Source: Rhodovulum sulfidophilum DSM 1374
Lineage (GTDB): Bacteria; Pseudomonadota; Alphaproteobacteria; Rhodobacterales; Rhodobacteraceae
DNA length: 64,000 nucleotides
Assembly (NCBI RefSeq): GCF_001633165.1
Contig: NZ_CP015418.1
Location: 2,604,001-2,668,000, forward strand
Reading direction: 5' to 3'
Shown: positions 26,833 to 36,847 of the stretch, piece after piece
Position numbering within the stretch: the stretch's first letter is position 1
Layout: each line of letters starts with the position of its first letter
Notes under the pieces: model-generated
Told to the model about the DNA's origin: nothing
The model's database searches: none
Seen by the model: the letters and a program-made list of their open reading frames with translations, nothing else
Program-made: the position numbers and the translations under genes

Positions 26833-27974
26833 GGCGCCACCAGCGTCACGGTGGCGAGTGCCGCGATCCCTTCCTCGCGCCCGGTGAAGCCCAGCCGCTC
26901 CGAGGTCGTGGCCTTGACGCTGACGCGGGCCTCTTCCATCCCCATCAGCCGCGCCATCTCGGTCCGCATCGCGCCCGCGACGGGGCCGATCTTGGGGCGC
27001 TCGCAGATCAGCGTCAGATCGACATTGGCGATGCGGAAGCCCCGCTCTGCCGCCAGCGCGACCGCGTGTTTCAGGAAGATCTCGCTGGCCGCGCCCTTCC
27101 ATTGCGGATCGGAGGGCGGGAAATGCCGGCCGATATCGCCCTCGGCCAGCGCGCCATAGATCGCGTCGGTGACCGTGTGCATGCCGACATCGGCGTCGGA
27201 ATGGCCCTTCAGCGCCTTGTCATGCGGTACCTTGATGCCGCAGAGGATCACCCCGTCGCCCTCGCAGAAGGCGTGCACGTCGAAGCCGTTACCGGTGCGA
27301 ATGTCCATGTTTCTCTCCCGCAGGACCCGCTCTGCGCGGGCGAAATCCACCTTGTGGGTGATCTTGAGGTTGTCTTCGTCGCCCTCGACGATGGCCACGT
27401 CAAGGCCCGCCGCAAGGGCGACCTCGACATCGTCGGCAGCGCCGCCCGCATGGGCCTCATGCGCGGCGAGGATGGCGCGCAGGTGAAAGCCCTGCGGCGT
27501 CTGGGCCCGGTAGAGCCCGTCGCGCGGATGGGGCGCGGCGACCTTGCCCTCGCGCCCCTGCCAGAGCGCATCGGTGACCGGCAGGGCGGGGGCGGCGCCG
27601 GGGCTTTCGTCGAGGGCGTCGATCACCCGGTCGATCAGCGCGGCCGGAACCATCGGCCGGGCGCCATCGTGAATCAGCACCCGAGTCGTGCCCTCGGGCG
27701 CGGCGCGCAGCCCGGCCATGACCGAGGCATCGCGCGTCGCCCCGCCCGGAACGGTCGTGACCTCGGCCGCGCTGTCCGCAAGGGCGGTTTCGAAAAGATC
27801 GCCATCCTCGGGATGCAGCACCGCGACGATGGCCCCGATCCGGGGATGCGCGGCAAAGGCCTCTATCGTTCGGGCCAGCACGGGGCGGCCCGCAAGTTCT
27901 TGATATTGCTTGGGCTTGTCGCCCCCGACCCGGGTGCCGCGGCCCGCGGCCACGATGATCGCCGTGACAGTCAT
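26829..27974 (-). CDS. ispDF: Bifunctional IspD/IspF (MEP pathway)
   Basis: A 381-residue fusion acting at two steps of isoprenoid precursor synthesis. Residues about 1-220 are the cytidylyltransferase ([33 protein letters not shown]). Residues about 225-381 are 2C-methyl-D-erythritol 2,4-cyclodiphosphate synthase ([36 protein letters not shown]) with the zinc and CDP sites. The start is ATG 27974. Fused IspDF is usual in alphaproteobacteria. pgpA overlaps its 3' end, and dus is divergent. Confidence 0.96.
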   Translation of the reverse strand: MTVTAIIVAAGRGTRVGGDKPKQYQELAGRPVLARTIEAFAAHPRIGAIVAVLHPEDGDLFETALADSAAEVTTVPGGATRDASVMAGLRAAPEGTTRVLIHDGARPMVPAALIDRVIDALDESPGAAPALPVTDALWQGREGKVAAPHPRDGLYRAQTPQGFHLRAILAAHEAHAGGAADDVEVALAAGLDVAIVEGDEDNLKITHKVDFARAERVLRERNMDIRTGNGFDVHAFCEGDGVILCGIKVPHDKALKGHSDADVGMHTVTDAIYGALAEGDIGRHFPPSDPQWKGAASEIFLKHAVALAAERGFRIANVDLTLICERPKIGPVAGAMRTEMARLMGMEEARVSVKATTSERLGFTGREEGIAALATVTLVAP

Positions 27975-28161
27975 CTCTTGCCCCCTGCTGCCCGCCGGGG
28001 TTTTAGGCAAGCCTTTGCTGCGGGGCAATGGGGCAAACTGGCGGCCGGTCCTGCCTGTTTTTTGTGCAAACGGCTTTTCCGGACGGGCAAATGAGGTCAG
28101 AACAATTGCCATTGCCGGGCGCGGAAGATAAATCAATCCCAAATGCACAAGGATTAATCAA

Positions 28162-29145
28162 TTGGCCATTCGTGTGGCAGGTATCTCGCTCGATCCGCCG
28201 GTTCTCCTTGCTCCGATGGCGGGAATCACGGATTTGCCGTTTCGACGGCTGGTTGCGTCCTTCGGGGCTGGACTGGTGGTGTCCGAGATGGTCGCGAGCC
28301 AGGAAATGGTTCAGGCCAAGCCCGGCATTCGCGAACGCGCCGCGCTGGGGCTTGGCGAGGCCGCGACCGCGGTGCAGCTGGCCGGACGCGACCCGGACTG
28401 GATGGCGCGGGCGGCGCGGATGGTGGAAGAGCAGGGGGCCAGGATCATCGACATCAACATGGGCTGTCCGGCCAGGAAGGTTGTCGGCGGGCTGTCGGGC
28501 TCGGCGCTGATGCGCGATCTCGACCGGGCCCTGCGGCTGATCGAGGCGGTGGTGAAGGCGGTGTCGGTGCCGGTGACGCTGAAGACCCGGCTCGGCTGGG
28601 ATGACGATCTGCGCAACGCGCCCGAGCTGGCGCGCCGGGCCGAGGCGGCGGGGGTGCGGATGATCACCATCCATGGCCGCACCCGCTGTCAGTTCTACAA
28701 GGGCCGGGCCGACTGGCGCGCGATCCGCGAGGTCAGGGAGGCGGTCTCGGTGCCGGTCGTGGCCAATGGCGACATCGTCTGCAGCGAGACCGCGTCGGCG
28801 GCGCTGGCGCAATCGGGCGCGGACGGGGTCATGGTCGGGCGCGGCGCGCAGGGGCGGCCCTGGCTGCTGGCCGAGATCGGCGCCCGGATCGCGGGGCGCC
28901 CGGCGCCTGCGGTGCCCGAGGGCGCGGCGCTGGCCGACATGGTCGCGCGCCATTACGAGGACATGCTGGGCTTTTACGGCACGGGTCTCGGGGGCCGCGT
29001 CGCGCGCAAGCATCTGGGCTGGTACATGGATCGCGCGGGCACGCCCGGGGCCCTGCGCCGCCGGGTGCTGACGGCCCCTGCCGGGGCGGCGGTGCTGGCG
29101 CTCCTGCCAGAAGCGCTGGCTGTAGAGGGGAGGGCCGCGGCATGA
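28162..29145 (+). CDS. dusB: tRNA-dihydrouridine synthase (NifR3/DusB)
   Basis: FMN enzyme reducing uridines in tRNA. It is 327 residues. A TTG start at 28162 gives the family N-terminus [23 protein letters not shown], and AAGGA lies eight bases upstream. [19 protein letters not shown] holds the catalytic Cys; [14 protein letters not shown] and VVANGDI hold FMN/RNA residues. It overlaps ntrB by four bases, reproducing the nifR3-ntrB-ntrC order known in Rhodobacter capsulatus. Confidence 0.93.
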   Translation: MAIRVAGISLDPPVLLAPMAGITDLPFRRLVASFGAGLVVSEMVASQEMVQAKPGIRERAALGLGEAATAVQLAGRDPDWMARAARMVEEQGARIIDINMGCPARKVVGGLSGSALMRDLDRALRLIEAVVKAVSVPVTLKTRLGWDDDLRNAPELARRAEAAGVRMITIHGRTRCQFYKGRADWRAIREVREAVSVPVVANGDIVCSETASAALAQSGADGVMVGRGAQGRPWLLAEIGARIAGRPAPAVPEGAALADMVARHYEDMLGFYGTGLGGRVARKHLGWYMDRAGTPGALRRRVLTAPAGAAVLALLPEALAVEGRAAA

Positions 29146-30221
29146 CGCTCGATCAGGATGCAATCTGGACCGCGCTGCCCATTCCGGCCTTCCTGCTCGA
29201 TGCGGAGGACCGGATAAGCAATATCAACCCGGCTTCCGAGCTCTTCGTGAATGCCACGATCAAGACCCTGAGCGGGGTGCCGGTCTTCGACCGGCTGGCG
29301 GTCGATGCGCCGCTCGACGAGGCCTTCGCTCGGGTCCGCGCCAATCGCGCGCCGCTTTTCATCAACGATGTCGATGTCAGCGCGGGCAACAAGCCGCCGG
29401 TCCTGTGCAATGTGCAGGTGGCGCCGATGAACGATACCGAGGAGCATCTGCTGCTGCTGGTCACCCCGCGCGAGATCGCCGGGCGGCTGGGCCGGGTGCA
29501 TTCGGTGAAATCGGCCGCCAGGTCGGCGATCGGCATGGCCGAGATGCTGGCGCATGAGATCAAGAACCCGCTGGCAGGGATCACCGGGGCGGCGCAGCTA
29601 CTGTCGATGAACCTTTCGAATGGCGATCTCGAGATGACCGACCTGATCGTCGAGGAGAGCCGCCGGATCGTGAAGCTGCTCGAACAGGTCGAGCAGTTCG
29701 GCAATCTGCGCCCGCCGGCCTGCAAACCGGTCAACATCCATGACGTGCTGGACCGGGTGCGCCGCTCGGCAACGGTCGGCTATGCGGCGAATATGGCGAT
29801 TCTCGAGGAATACGACCCCTCGCTGCCGGCGACCTGGGCCGATCCCGACCAGCTGATGCAGGTCTTCACCAACCTCATCACCAATGCCGCCCAGGCGGCC
29901 GGTCCGCGCGGCGGCACGATCCGGCTGCGCACCTTCTACGACCTGTCGCTCAGGCTGCGCCATCCCGACGGGTCCGGCGTGCCGGTGCCGCTGCAGGTCG
30001 AGATCACCGATGACGGGCCGGGCCTGCCCGCGGAGATCTCTGCCGAGATCTTCGAGCCCTTCGTCTCGGGCCGCGAGAACGGCACCGGGCTTGGGCTTGC
30101 GCTGGTCTCGAAGATCATCGGCGATCATGGCGGCTGGATCGCGGTCGATTCGGTGCCCGGACGCACCGTGTTCCGCGTCTCGCTGCCGGTTGCCCCGAAA
30201 CCCGAAGAGGATGAGAGCTGA
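29142..30221 (+). CDS. ntrB: Nitrogen regulation sensor kinase NtrB
   Basis: A 359-residue cytoplasmic histidine kinase that phosphorylates NtrC at low nitrogen under PII control. Residues about 7-110 are a PAS domain. The phospho-acceptor His138 is in [20 protein letters not shown]. The ATPase part has the N-box [11 protein letters not shown], the G1 box DDGPGLP and [18 protein letters not shown]. It starts inside the end of dusB, and its stop abuts ntrC (TGATG). Confidence 0.95.
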   Translation: MTLDQDAIWTALPIPAFLLDAEDRISNINPASELFVNATIKTLSGVPVFDRLAVDAPLDEAFARVRANRAPLFINDVDVSAGNKPPVLCNVQVAPMNDTEEHLLLLVTPREIAGRLGRVHSVKSAARSAIGMAEMLAHEIKNPLAGITGAAQLLSMNLSNGDLEMTDLIVEESRRIVKLLEQVEQFGNLRPPACKPVNIHDVLDRVRRSATVGYAANMAILEEYDPSLPATWADPDQLMQVFTNLITNAAQAAGPRGGTIRLRTFYDLSLRLRHPDGSGVPVPLQVEITDDGPGLPAEISAEIFEPFVSGRENGTGLGLALVSKIIGDHGGWIAVDSVPGRTVFRVSLPVAPKPEEDES

Positions 30222-31597
30222 TGGACGGAACCGTACTTGTCGCCGATGACGACCGCACGATCCGCACCGTTTTGACCCAGGCCCTGACCCGGGCGGGCTG
30301 CAAGGTGCATGCGACCTCGTCCCTGACCACGCTGATGCGCTGGGTCGGCGAGGGCAAGGGCGATCTGGTGATCTCGGACGTGATCATGCCCGATGGCAAC
30401 GGGCTCGAGATGCTGCCCAAGATCGGCCAGGAGCGGCCGGGCCTGCCGGTGATCGTGATCTCGGCCCAGAACACCATCATGACCGCGATTCAGGCGGCCG
30501 AGGCCGAGGCCTATGACTATCTGCCCAAGCCCTTCGATCTGCCCGACCTGATGAAGCGGGCGGCGCGTGCGCTGGAGACCAAGCGCCGGGTCGGCCGTCC
30601 GCGCGAGACCGCGCCGCCGACCGGGGGCGATACCCAGGACGACCTGCCGCTGGTCGGGCGCACGCCGCAGATGCAGGCGTTGTACCGGCTGGTGGCGCGG
30701 GTGATGAATGCCGATCTGCCGGTGCTGATCACCGGCGAATCCGGCACCGGCAAGTCGCTGATCGCCCGCGCGATCCATGATTTCTCTGACCGGCGCTCGC
30801 TGCCCTTCGTGATCGCGACCGCCGCCGACATGGAAGGCATCGACGGTCCCTCGGCGCTGGTGTCGCGGACCCGCGGCGGCTCGATCCTGTTCGACGAGGT
30901 GGCCGATCTGAGCGAGGAGGCGCAGGGCCGGATCGTGCGCATGCTCGACAGTTTCGGCGACAACGCCCCAAGGGTGATGGCCACCAGCCAGTCCGACCTG
31001 ATGGCGCGGATGGAGGCGGGGCAGTTTCGTCATGACCTGTTCTACCGTCTGGGCGGCGTCAGCGTCGCGGTGCCGTCGCTGCGCGAGCGGGTCGACGACA
31101 TTCCGCTGCTGGCCGAGCATTTCCTCGGCCGCACCGAACGCGACGGCACCGCGCCGCGGCGGCTGGCCGAGGAGGCGATGGACCTGATCCGCGCCTATAG
31201 CTGGCCCGGCAATGTGCGCCAGCTCGAGCACACGATCCGCCGCCTCGTCGTCACCAGCCCCGAAGAGGTGATCACCCGGGCCGAGGTCGAGGCGGTTCTG
31301 GGCAACCAGCCCGAAATCGAACCGCTGGTCGGCGGCGGCGACGGCGAGAAGCTGTCGGCCTCGATCGCCAAGCATCTTCGGCGCTATTTCGATCTGCATG
31401 GCGGCGTGCTGCCGCCGCCCGGGCTTTATGCCCGCATCCTGCGCGAGGTCGAAATGCCGCTGATCGAGATCGCGCTGGATGCGACCGGCGGCAATCAGGC
31501 CAAATGTGCCGATCTTCTGGGGATCAACCGCAATACCTTGCGCAAGAAGATCACCGATCTCGATATTCGCGTGACACGGCGTCGCAAGTTGATGTAA
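30221..31597 (+). CDS. ntrC: Nitrogen response regulator NtrC, no GAFTGA loop
   Basis: A 458-residue regulator. The receiver has VADDD, phospho-acceptor Asp53 ([11 protein letters not shown]) and Lys103. The AAA+ domain keeps Walker A GESGTGKS at 172-179 and [13 protein letters not shown] as Walker B, but the sigma-54 contact loop GAFTGA is missing: after [15 protein letters not shown] the sequence goes straight to [12 protein letters not shown]. The Fis-type HTH is [23 protein letters not shown]. This matches R. capsulatus NtrC, which activates sigma-70 promoters. Partner NtrB is immediately upstream. Confidence 0.95.
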   Translation: MDGTVLVADDDRTIRTVLTQALTRAGCKVHATSSLTTLMRWVGEGKGDLVISDVIMPDGNGLEMLPKIGQERPGLPVIVISAQNTIMTAIQAAEAEAYDYLPKPFDLPDLMKRAARALETKRRVGRPRETAPPTGGDTQDDLPLVGRTPQMQALYRLVARVMNADLPVLITGESGTGKSLIARAIHDFSDRRSLPFVIATAADMEGIDGPSALVSRTRGGSILFDEVADLSEEAQGRIVRMLDSFGDNAPRVMATSQSDLMARMEAGQFRHDLFYRLGGVSVAVPSLRERVDDIPLLAEHFLGRTERDGTAPRRLAEEAMDLIRAYSWPGNVRQLEHTIRRLVVTSPEEVITRAEVEAVLGNQPEIEPLVGGGDGEKLSASIAKHLRRYFDLHGGVLPPPGLYARILREVEMPLIEIALDATGGNQAKCADLLGINRNTLRKKITDLDIRVTRRRKLM

Positions 31598-31692
31598 ATT
31601 GGCAACAACGCGTGGCCGACCGGACATAGGGTCGGCGGTCGCGCGATCGGGCTGATGCCGCGTTGTGGCGGCGCAACGACACGAGGCGAGCG

Positions 31693-33990
31693 GTGACACA
31701 TGCCAAGGGCCTTCTGGCCCTGGAAAGGCTTTTACGCCTGCGCAGATCGCGCCAGGCGGGCAATGCCGCCACGCTGAGCGTCGTGGTGCTTGGCCCGGTT
31801 CTGGCCGTCCTGACCTTCCTGACACTCGGCCCGCTCGATCAGGGCGCCTCCTCGCACGGGCTCCGGATCGTGCTGCTGGCCGATCTGGTCTATGCGCTGG
31901 TGGTGGCGACCCTCGTCGTGCAGCGCATCGCGCGGATGGTGGCCGCAAGGCGGCGGCATTCGGCGGGCTCGCGGCTCCATCTGCGGCTGACCGGCGTCTT
32001 TGCGCTGATCGCGCTGATCCCGACCGTTTCGGTCGCGATCTTCGCCGGGCTGACCATCAATATCGGGCTCGAGGGCTGGTTCTCGGAGCGGGTGCGCAAT
32101 GTGGTCGGGGCCTCGCTGGCCGCGGCCGAGGCCTATGAGGAGGAGCACCGCCGCGATCTGGTCTCGGACGCCCATACGCTTGTGGGCTATCTGGCGGCGG
32201 CGCGTCAGGCCACGATCTTCCTGTCCGACGGCGACATGCGCCAGATCCTGACCCAGGCCCAGGCACGGGTGCAGCGCGGCCTGAAGGAGGCCTATGTGAT
32301 CGACGGCTCGGGCGAGATCCGGGCCCGGGGCGAGCGGTCCTACCTCTTCAATTACGAACGTCCCGACGACGCGCAGATCGCGCGGGCGGGTACGGGCGAG
32401 GCGGTTGTGATCCAGGACTGGGACAACAACGAGTTCCGCGCGCTGGTCAAGCTCGACGGCTATCTCGACCGCTATCTCTACATCTCGCGCACCGTCGACG
32501 GCGACATCCTGAGCCTTCTGGACGATACCCAGCAATCGGTCCGGCTGTACCAGCAGCTCGAGCATGAGCGCGGCCGGGTCCTGTTCGAATTCGGGCTGCT
32601 CTATCTTGGCTTCGCGATGATCCTGATCCTGGCCGCGGTCTGGCTGGGGCTGTGGTTCGCCGAGCGGCTGTCGCGCCCGGTGGGCCGGCTTGCCGGGGCC
32701 GCGCAGCGGGTCGGCGCGGGCGATTTCGACGTGCGGGTGCCGGAGGAGACCAGCGATGACGAAATCGCGATGCTGGGGCGGATGTTCAACCAGATGACCC
32801 GGCAGATCAAGCTGCAGCGCGATGCGCTGCTGGACAATACCCGCCAGATCGAACGGCGGCGGCGGCTGTTCGATTCCGTGCTGTCCTCGGTGACGGCGGG
32901 GGTGATGGGGCTCGATGCCGAGGGCCGGGTCGAGGTGATGAACCGCTCGGCGCTGGCGCTGTTGCGACTGGATGCGGCCGAGGCCGAAGGACAGGAGCTT
33001 TGCGTGGCGGTGCCGGAATTCGCCGATCTTCTGGAGAAGCTGAAGTCCAGCCGCCGCGGAACCGCGCAGGAAGAGGTCCGGCTGCTGCGGGGCGGCAACA
33101 TGGAGCATCTGCTGGTGCGCATGGCGATGAGAAAGCGCGCCGATGGCGGGGCCGAGGGCTATGTCGTCGCCTTCGACGATGTCACCGATCTGGTGACGGC
33201 GCAGCGGATGGCGGCCTGGGGCGACGTGGCGCGCCGGATCGCCCATGAGATCAAGAACCCCCTGACCCCGATCCAGCTTTCGGCCGAACGGATCAAGCGC
33301 AAGTTCCGTGGCGCGGTCGGCGATCAGGCCGAGGCGCTGGATCAGATGACAGACGTGATCGTGCGCCAGACCAATGACTTGCGCCGCATCGTTGACGAGT
33401 TTTCCAAATTCGCCCGGATGCCCGAGCCCGACCGCAAGCCGGTCGATCTGGCGGCGCTTTTGCGCGACGCGGTTATGCTGCAGGAGGCGGGCCAGCCGGG
33501 GGTCGCCTTCCGGGCCGACATTCCGCCGGAGCCGACGCCCGCCGAACTTGACGCGACGATGATCGCCCAAGCCTTCACGAATATCATGAAGAATGCGGGG
33601 GAAGCGATTGAAAGTCTTCGTGAAAAGGGCGAGCCGGAAGGTTATCGTCCAGAGATCCGGGTGACATTCTCGGTCGAGGAGGGCAATGCGGTGATCCTGA
33701 TCGCCGATAACGGCATCGGCCTTCCGCAGGATCGCAGTCGGCTTTTCGAGCCCTATGTCACGACCCGCGATCACGGCACAGGGCTTGGCCTTCCCATCGT
33801 CAAGAAGATCATCGAGGAACATGGCGGACGGCTCGATCTGCGCGATGCAGAGCCCTTCGCCGAGGGCGCCCATTGCGGCGCCCTGGCTGAAATCACGCTG
33901 CCGGTCAGCCTCGTGCAGGCCCCGGCGCAGGGCGCGGCGGAGCCCGCCCGCAGCGACACGACATCCGCAACCGCGGCAACCGGGGAGTAG
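31693..33990 (+). CDS. ntrY: Sensor kinase NtrY
   Basis: A 765-residue membrane histidine kinase paired with NtrX, linked to nitrogen, nitrate or redox responses in alphaproteobacteria. I choose GTG 31693 with GAGG six bases upstream. About three N-terminal membrane segments (VVVLGPVLAVLTFLTL, IVLLADLVYALVVATLVV, VFALIALIPTVSVAIFA) precede a periplasmic loop and another helix (FAMILILAAVWLGLWF). Then come HAMP (RVGAGDFDVRVPE), PAS, the H-box [21 protein letters not shown] and the ATPase boxes (FTNIMKNAGEA, GTGLGLPIVKKIIEEHGG). The C-terminal tail is Ala-rich. Confidence 0.94.
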   Translation: MTHAKGLLALERLLRLRRSRQAGNAATLSVVVLGPVLAVLTFLTLGPLDQGASSHGLRIVLLADLVYALVVATLVVQRIARMVAARRRHSAGSRLHLRLTGVFALIALIPTVSVAIFAGLTINIGLEGWFSERVRNVVGASLAAAEAYEEEHRRDLVSDAHTLVGYLAAARQATIFLSDGDMRQILTQAQARVQRGLKEAYVIDGSGEIRARGERSYLFNYERPDDAQIARAGTGEAVVIQDWDNNEFRALVKLDGYLDRYLYISRTVDGDILSLLDDTQQSVRLYQQLEHERGRVLFEFGLLYLGFAMILILAAVWLGLWFAERLSRPVGRLAGAAQRVGAGDFDVRVPEETSDDEIAMLGRMFNQMTRQIKLQRDALLDNTRQIERRRRLFDSVLSSVTAGVMGLDAEGRVEVMNRSALALLRLDAAEAEGQELCVAVPEFADLLEKLKSSRRGTAQEEVRLLRGGNMEHLLVRMAMRKRADGGAEGYVVAFDDVTDLVTAQRMAAWGDVARRIAHEIKNPLTPIQLSAERIKRKFRGAVGDQAEALDQMTDVIVRQTNDLRRIVDEFSKFARMPEPDRKPVDLAALLRDAVMLQEAGQPGVAFRADIPPEPTPAELDATMIAQAFTNIMKNAGEAIESLREKGEPEGYRPEIRVTFSVEEGNAVILIADNGIGLPQDRSRLFEPYVTTRDHGTGLGLPIVKKIIEEHGGRLDLRDAEPFAEGAHCGALAEITLPVSLVQAPAQGAAEPARSDTTSATAATGE

Positions 33991-33993
33991 GAC

Positions 33994-35409
33994 ATGGGCG
34001 ACATCCTCATCGTCGACGACGAGCGCGACATCCGGGAACTGGTCTCGGATATTCTGCAGGACGAAGGCTACACGACGCGGCTGGCCGCCAATTCCGATGC
34101 CTGCATGGCCGAGATCAACGCGGCCGAACCGGCTCTGATGGTGCTTGATATCTGGCTCAAGGACAGCACCATGGACGGGATCGACATCCTGTCGAGGGTC
34201 AAGCGCGACAATCCCGATATTCCGATCGTCATCATCTCGGGGCATGGCAATATCGAGATCGCGGTCGCCGCGATCAAGCAGGGCGCCTATGATTTCATCG
34301 AAAAGCCCTTCAATATTGACCAGTTGCTGGTCGTCATTCGCAGGGCGATGGAGGCCTCGCGGCTCCGGCGCGAGAACCAGGAACTGCGCCGCAAGGATGT
34401 GACGCAATTCGACATGATCGGGTCCAGCCCGGCCTTCAAGATGTTGAAATCCAATCTCGAGAAGGTCACCCGCTCGAATGGGCGGGTGATGCTGAGAGGG
34501 CCTTCGGGCTGCGGCAAGGAGGTCGCCGCGCGCTATATCCATGCCAATTCCGGCCGCGCCTCGGGCCCCTTCGTGGTGGTCAATTCCGCATCGATCGAAC
34601 CCGAGCGCATGGAAGAGGTTCTGTTCGGCCGCGAGAGCTCCACGCGGGGAATAGAGAAAGGCCTTCTGGAACAGGCGCATGGCGGGGTTCTTTACTTCGA
34701 TGAAGTCGCCGATATGCCGCTGGGGACCCAATCGAAGATCCTGCGGGTGCTGGTCGACCAGCAGTTCCAGCGCGCGGGCGGCACGGACAAGGTGCGGGTC
34801 GATATCCGCGTGATCTCCTCGACCACGCGCGATCTGACCGCGGAAATCCAGGCCGGGACCTTCCGCGAGGAGCTGTATCACCGGCTCAACGTGGTGCCGA
34901 TCGACGTGCCCGCGCTGGATGAGCGGCGCGAGGACATTCCCGAGCTCGCGCGCCATTTCATCGCCGGGTTCAACAAGACCCAGGGATTGCCGCTGAGGGC
35001 GCTTGGCGAGGAGGCCGAGGCGCTGTTGCAGACCATGTCCTGGCCCGGCAATGTGCGCCAGCTGAAGAACGTGATCGAGCGGGTCCTGATCCTTGGCGAG
35101 GGCACCGATCCGATCCTCGCGACCGAGTTGCCGATGCAGACCGACGGCCCGGCCGAGGAGGGGCGGATCGTGCTGGCGGGCGCGCTGGCGACGCTGCCGC
35201 TGCGCGAGGCGCGCGAGCTGTTCGAGCGCGAATACCTGCTGACCCAGATCAACCGCTTCGGCGGCAACATCTCGCGGACTGCCAATTTCGTCGGCATGGA
35301 ACGCTCGGCGCTGCACCGCAAGCTCAAGTCGCTGGGCGTGGTGACGACGGCGCGGGCGGGCGGCCGGGTCGCGCATGTCGAGGAGGAAGAGCAGACCGCC
35401 GCCGATTGA
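33994..35409 (+). CDS. ntrX: Response regulator NtrX with altered AAA+ motifs
   Basis: A 471-residue partner of NtrY, starting three bases after it. The receiver has ILIVDDE and phospho-acceptor Asp52. The AAA+ domain has GPSGCGKE (169-176) in place of the usual GESGTGKE. In the GAFTGA position it reads VLFGRESSTRGIEKGLLEQAHGG, so there is no sigma-54 contact loop. Walker B is YFDEVADMPLGTQ. The HTH is NRFGGNISRTANFVGMERSALHRKLKSL. This type probably acts without sigma-54. Confidence 0.94.
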   Translation: MGDILIVDDERDIRELVSDILQDEGYTTRLAANSDACMAEINAAEPALMVLDIWLKDSTMDGIDILSRVKRDNPDIPIVIISGHGNIEIAVAAIKQGAYDFIEKPFNIDQLLVVIRRAMEASRLRRENQELRRKDVTQFDMIGSSPAFKMLKSNLEKVTRSNGRVMLRGPSGCGKEVAARYIHANSGRASGPFVVVNSASIEPERMEEVLFGRESSTRGIEKGLLEQAHGGVLYFDEVADMPLGTQSKILRVLVDQQFQRAGGTDKVRVDIRVISSTTRDLTAEIQAGTFREELYHRLNVVPIDVPALDERREDIPELARHFIAGFNKTQGLPLRALGEEAEALLQTMSWPGNVRQLKNVIERVLILGEGTDPILATELPMQTDGPAEEGRIVLAGALATLPLREARELFEREYLLTQINRFGGNISRTANFVGMERSALHRKLKSLGVVTTARAGGRVAHVEEEEQTAAD

Positions 35410-35467
35410 CCCTACATGCCGCTTCTGCGAAGGATTGGCGCAGTTTTCGCTGACGGATACGGGGCGC

Positions 35468-36844
35468 ATGAAGGTCATCATCTGCGGTGCGGGCCAGGTC
35501 GGCTGGCAGATCGCCCGCCATCTCTCGGGCGAGAAGAACGACGTCACCATCGTCGACAGGAACGCCGATCTGATCCGGCGGGCCACCGATGCGCTGGATG
35601 TGCAGGGGATCGCGGGCCATGCCTCCTATCCGGACGTGCTGGAACGCGCCGGCGCGCGCGATGCCGACATGATCATCGCCGCCACCCAGTCGGACGAGGT
35701 CAACATGGTGACCTGCCAGGTGGCGCATTCGATCTTTGCCGTGCCGCGCAAGATCGCCCGGCTTCGGGCCCAGTCCTACCTGACCGCGATCTATTCCGAC
35801 CTTTATCGCCGCGATCACATGCCGATCGACGTGGTGATCAGCCCCGAACGCGAGGTGGCCGAGGCCGCGCTGCAGCGGCTGGCCGCGCCTGCCGCCTTCG
35901 ACACCGAGAGCTTTTTGCGCGGCAAGGCGCAGCTTCTCGGGATCACGCTGGAGGAAGACTGCCCGGTGCTGCGCACGCCGCTGCGCCAGCTTACCGACCT
36001 GTTCTCGACGCTGCGGGCGCTGGTGGTGGGGGTGCGCCGCGAGGGCACGCTGTTTGCGCCCGAGCCGGGCGATCAGCTGTTTCCCGAGGACCAGATCTAT
36101 GTCTTCGCCCATGTCGAGGACCTGAACCGCACGCTGGAAATCTTCGGCAAGTCCACCAAGAAGCAGGAGCGCGTGGTCATCATCGGCGGCGGCAATGTCG
36201 GGCTGTCGGTGGCCAAGGCGCTGGAGGCACATGAACAGCGGATCCGGGCCAAGGTGATCGAGAAGGATCGCCGCCGGGCCGAGGTGGCGGCCGATGCGCT
36301 GGAGCGCACCATCGTGCTGAACGGCGACGGGCTCGACATCAACCTGCTGGCCGAGGCGAATATCAAGCGCGCCGATGCCGTGCTGGCGGTGACCGATGAC
36401 GACAAGACCAACCTGCTGGCCGCGGTGCGCGCCAAGATGGCGGGCTGCCCGATGGCGATCTGTCTGGTCAACGACCCTTCGCTGGTGTCGCTGATGGGCG
36501 CGCTCGAGGTCGACGCCTATATCAACCCGCGCGCCACCACCGTCAGCTCGATCCTGCGCCATGTCCGCCATGGCCGGGTGCGGGGGGTCTATTCGATCGG
36601 CGATGCCGAGGCCGAGGTGCTGGAGGCGCAGGTGCTGTCGACCTCGCCCATGGCCGGCAAGCGGGTTCAGGATATCGATTTTCCAGAGGGCGCGCTGGTC
36701 GGCGCTGTGATGAAATCGGGCAAGGTGATCCTGCCGCGCGGCGATACCCGGATCGAGGAGGGCGACATGGTGGTGATCTTTGCACTCAGCGCCGACGTCC
36801 CCGAGGTGGAGCGCCTGCTGCAGGTGTCCATCGACTTCTTCTGA
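35468..36844 (+). CDS. trkA: Trk potassium uptake regulator TrkA
   Basis: A 458-residue peripheral NAD-binding subunit that gates TrkH. It consists of two RCK halves: KVIICGAGQVGWQIARHL at residues 2-19 and RVVIIGGGNVGLSVAKALE in the second half, each with GxGxxG, and each followed by a TrkA-C domain (QLFPEDQIYVFAHVEDL and TRIEEGDMVVIFALSAD). ATG 35468 is the first with the Rossmann strand directly after. trkH follows after three bases. Confidence 0.95.
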   Translation: MKVIICGAGQVGWQIARHLSGEKNDVTIVDRNADLIRRATDALDVQGIAGHASYPDVLERAGARDADMIIAATQSDEVNMVTCQVAHSIFAVPRKIARLRAQSYLTAIYSDLYRRDHMPIDVVISPEREVAEAALQRLAAPAAFDTESFLRGKAQLLGITLEEDCPVLRTPLRQLTDLFSTLRALVVGVRREGTLFAPEPGDQLFPEDQIYVFAHVEDLNRTLEIFGKSTKKQERVVIIGGGNVGLSVAKALEAHEQRIRAKVIEKDRRRAEVAADALERTIVLNGDGLDINLLAEANIKRADAVLAVTDDDKTNLLAAVRAKMAGCPMAICLVNDPSLVSLMGALEVDAYINPRATTVSSILRHVRHGRVRGVYSIGDAEAEVLEAQVLSTSPMAGKRVQDIDFPEGALVGAVMKSGKVILPRGDTRIEEGDMVVIFALSADVPEVERLLQVSIDFF

Positions 36845-36847
36845 CCC

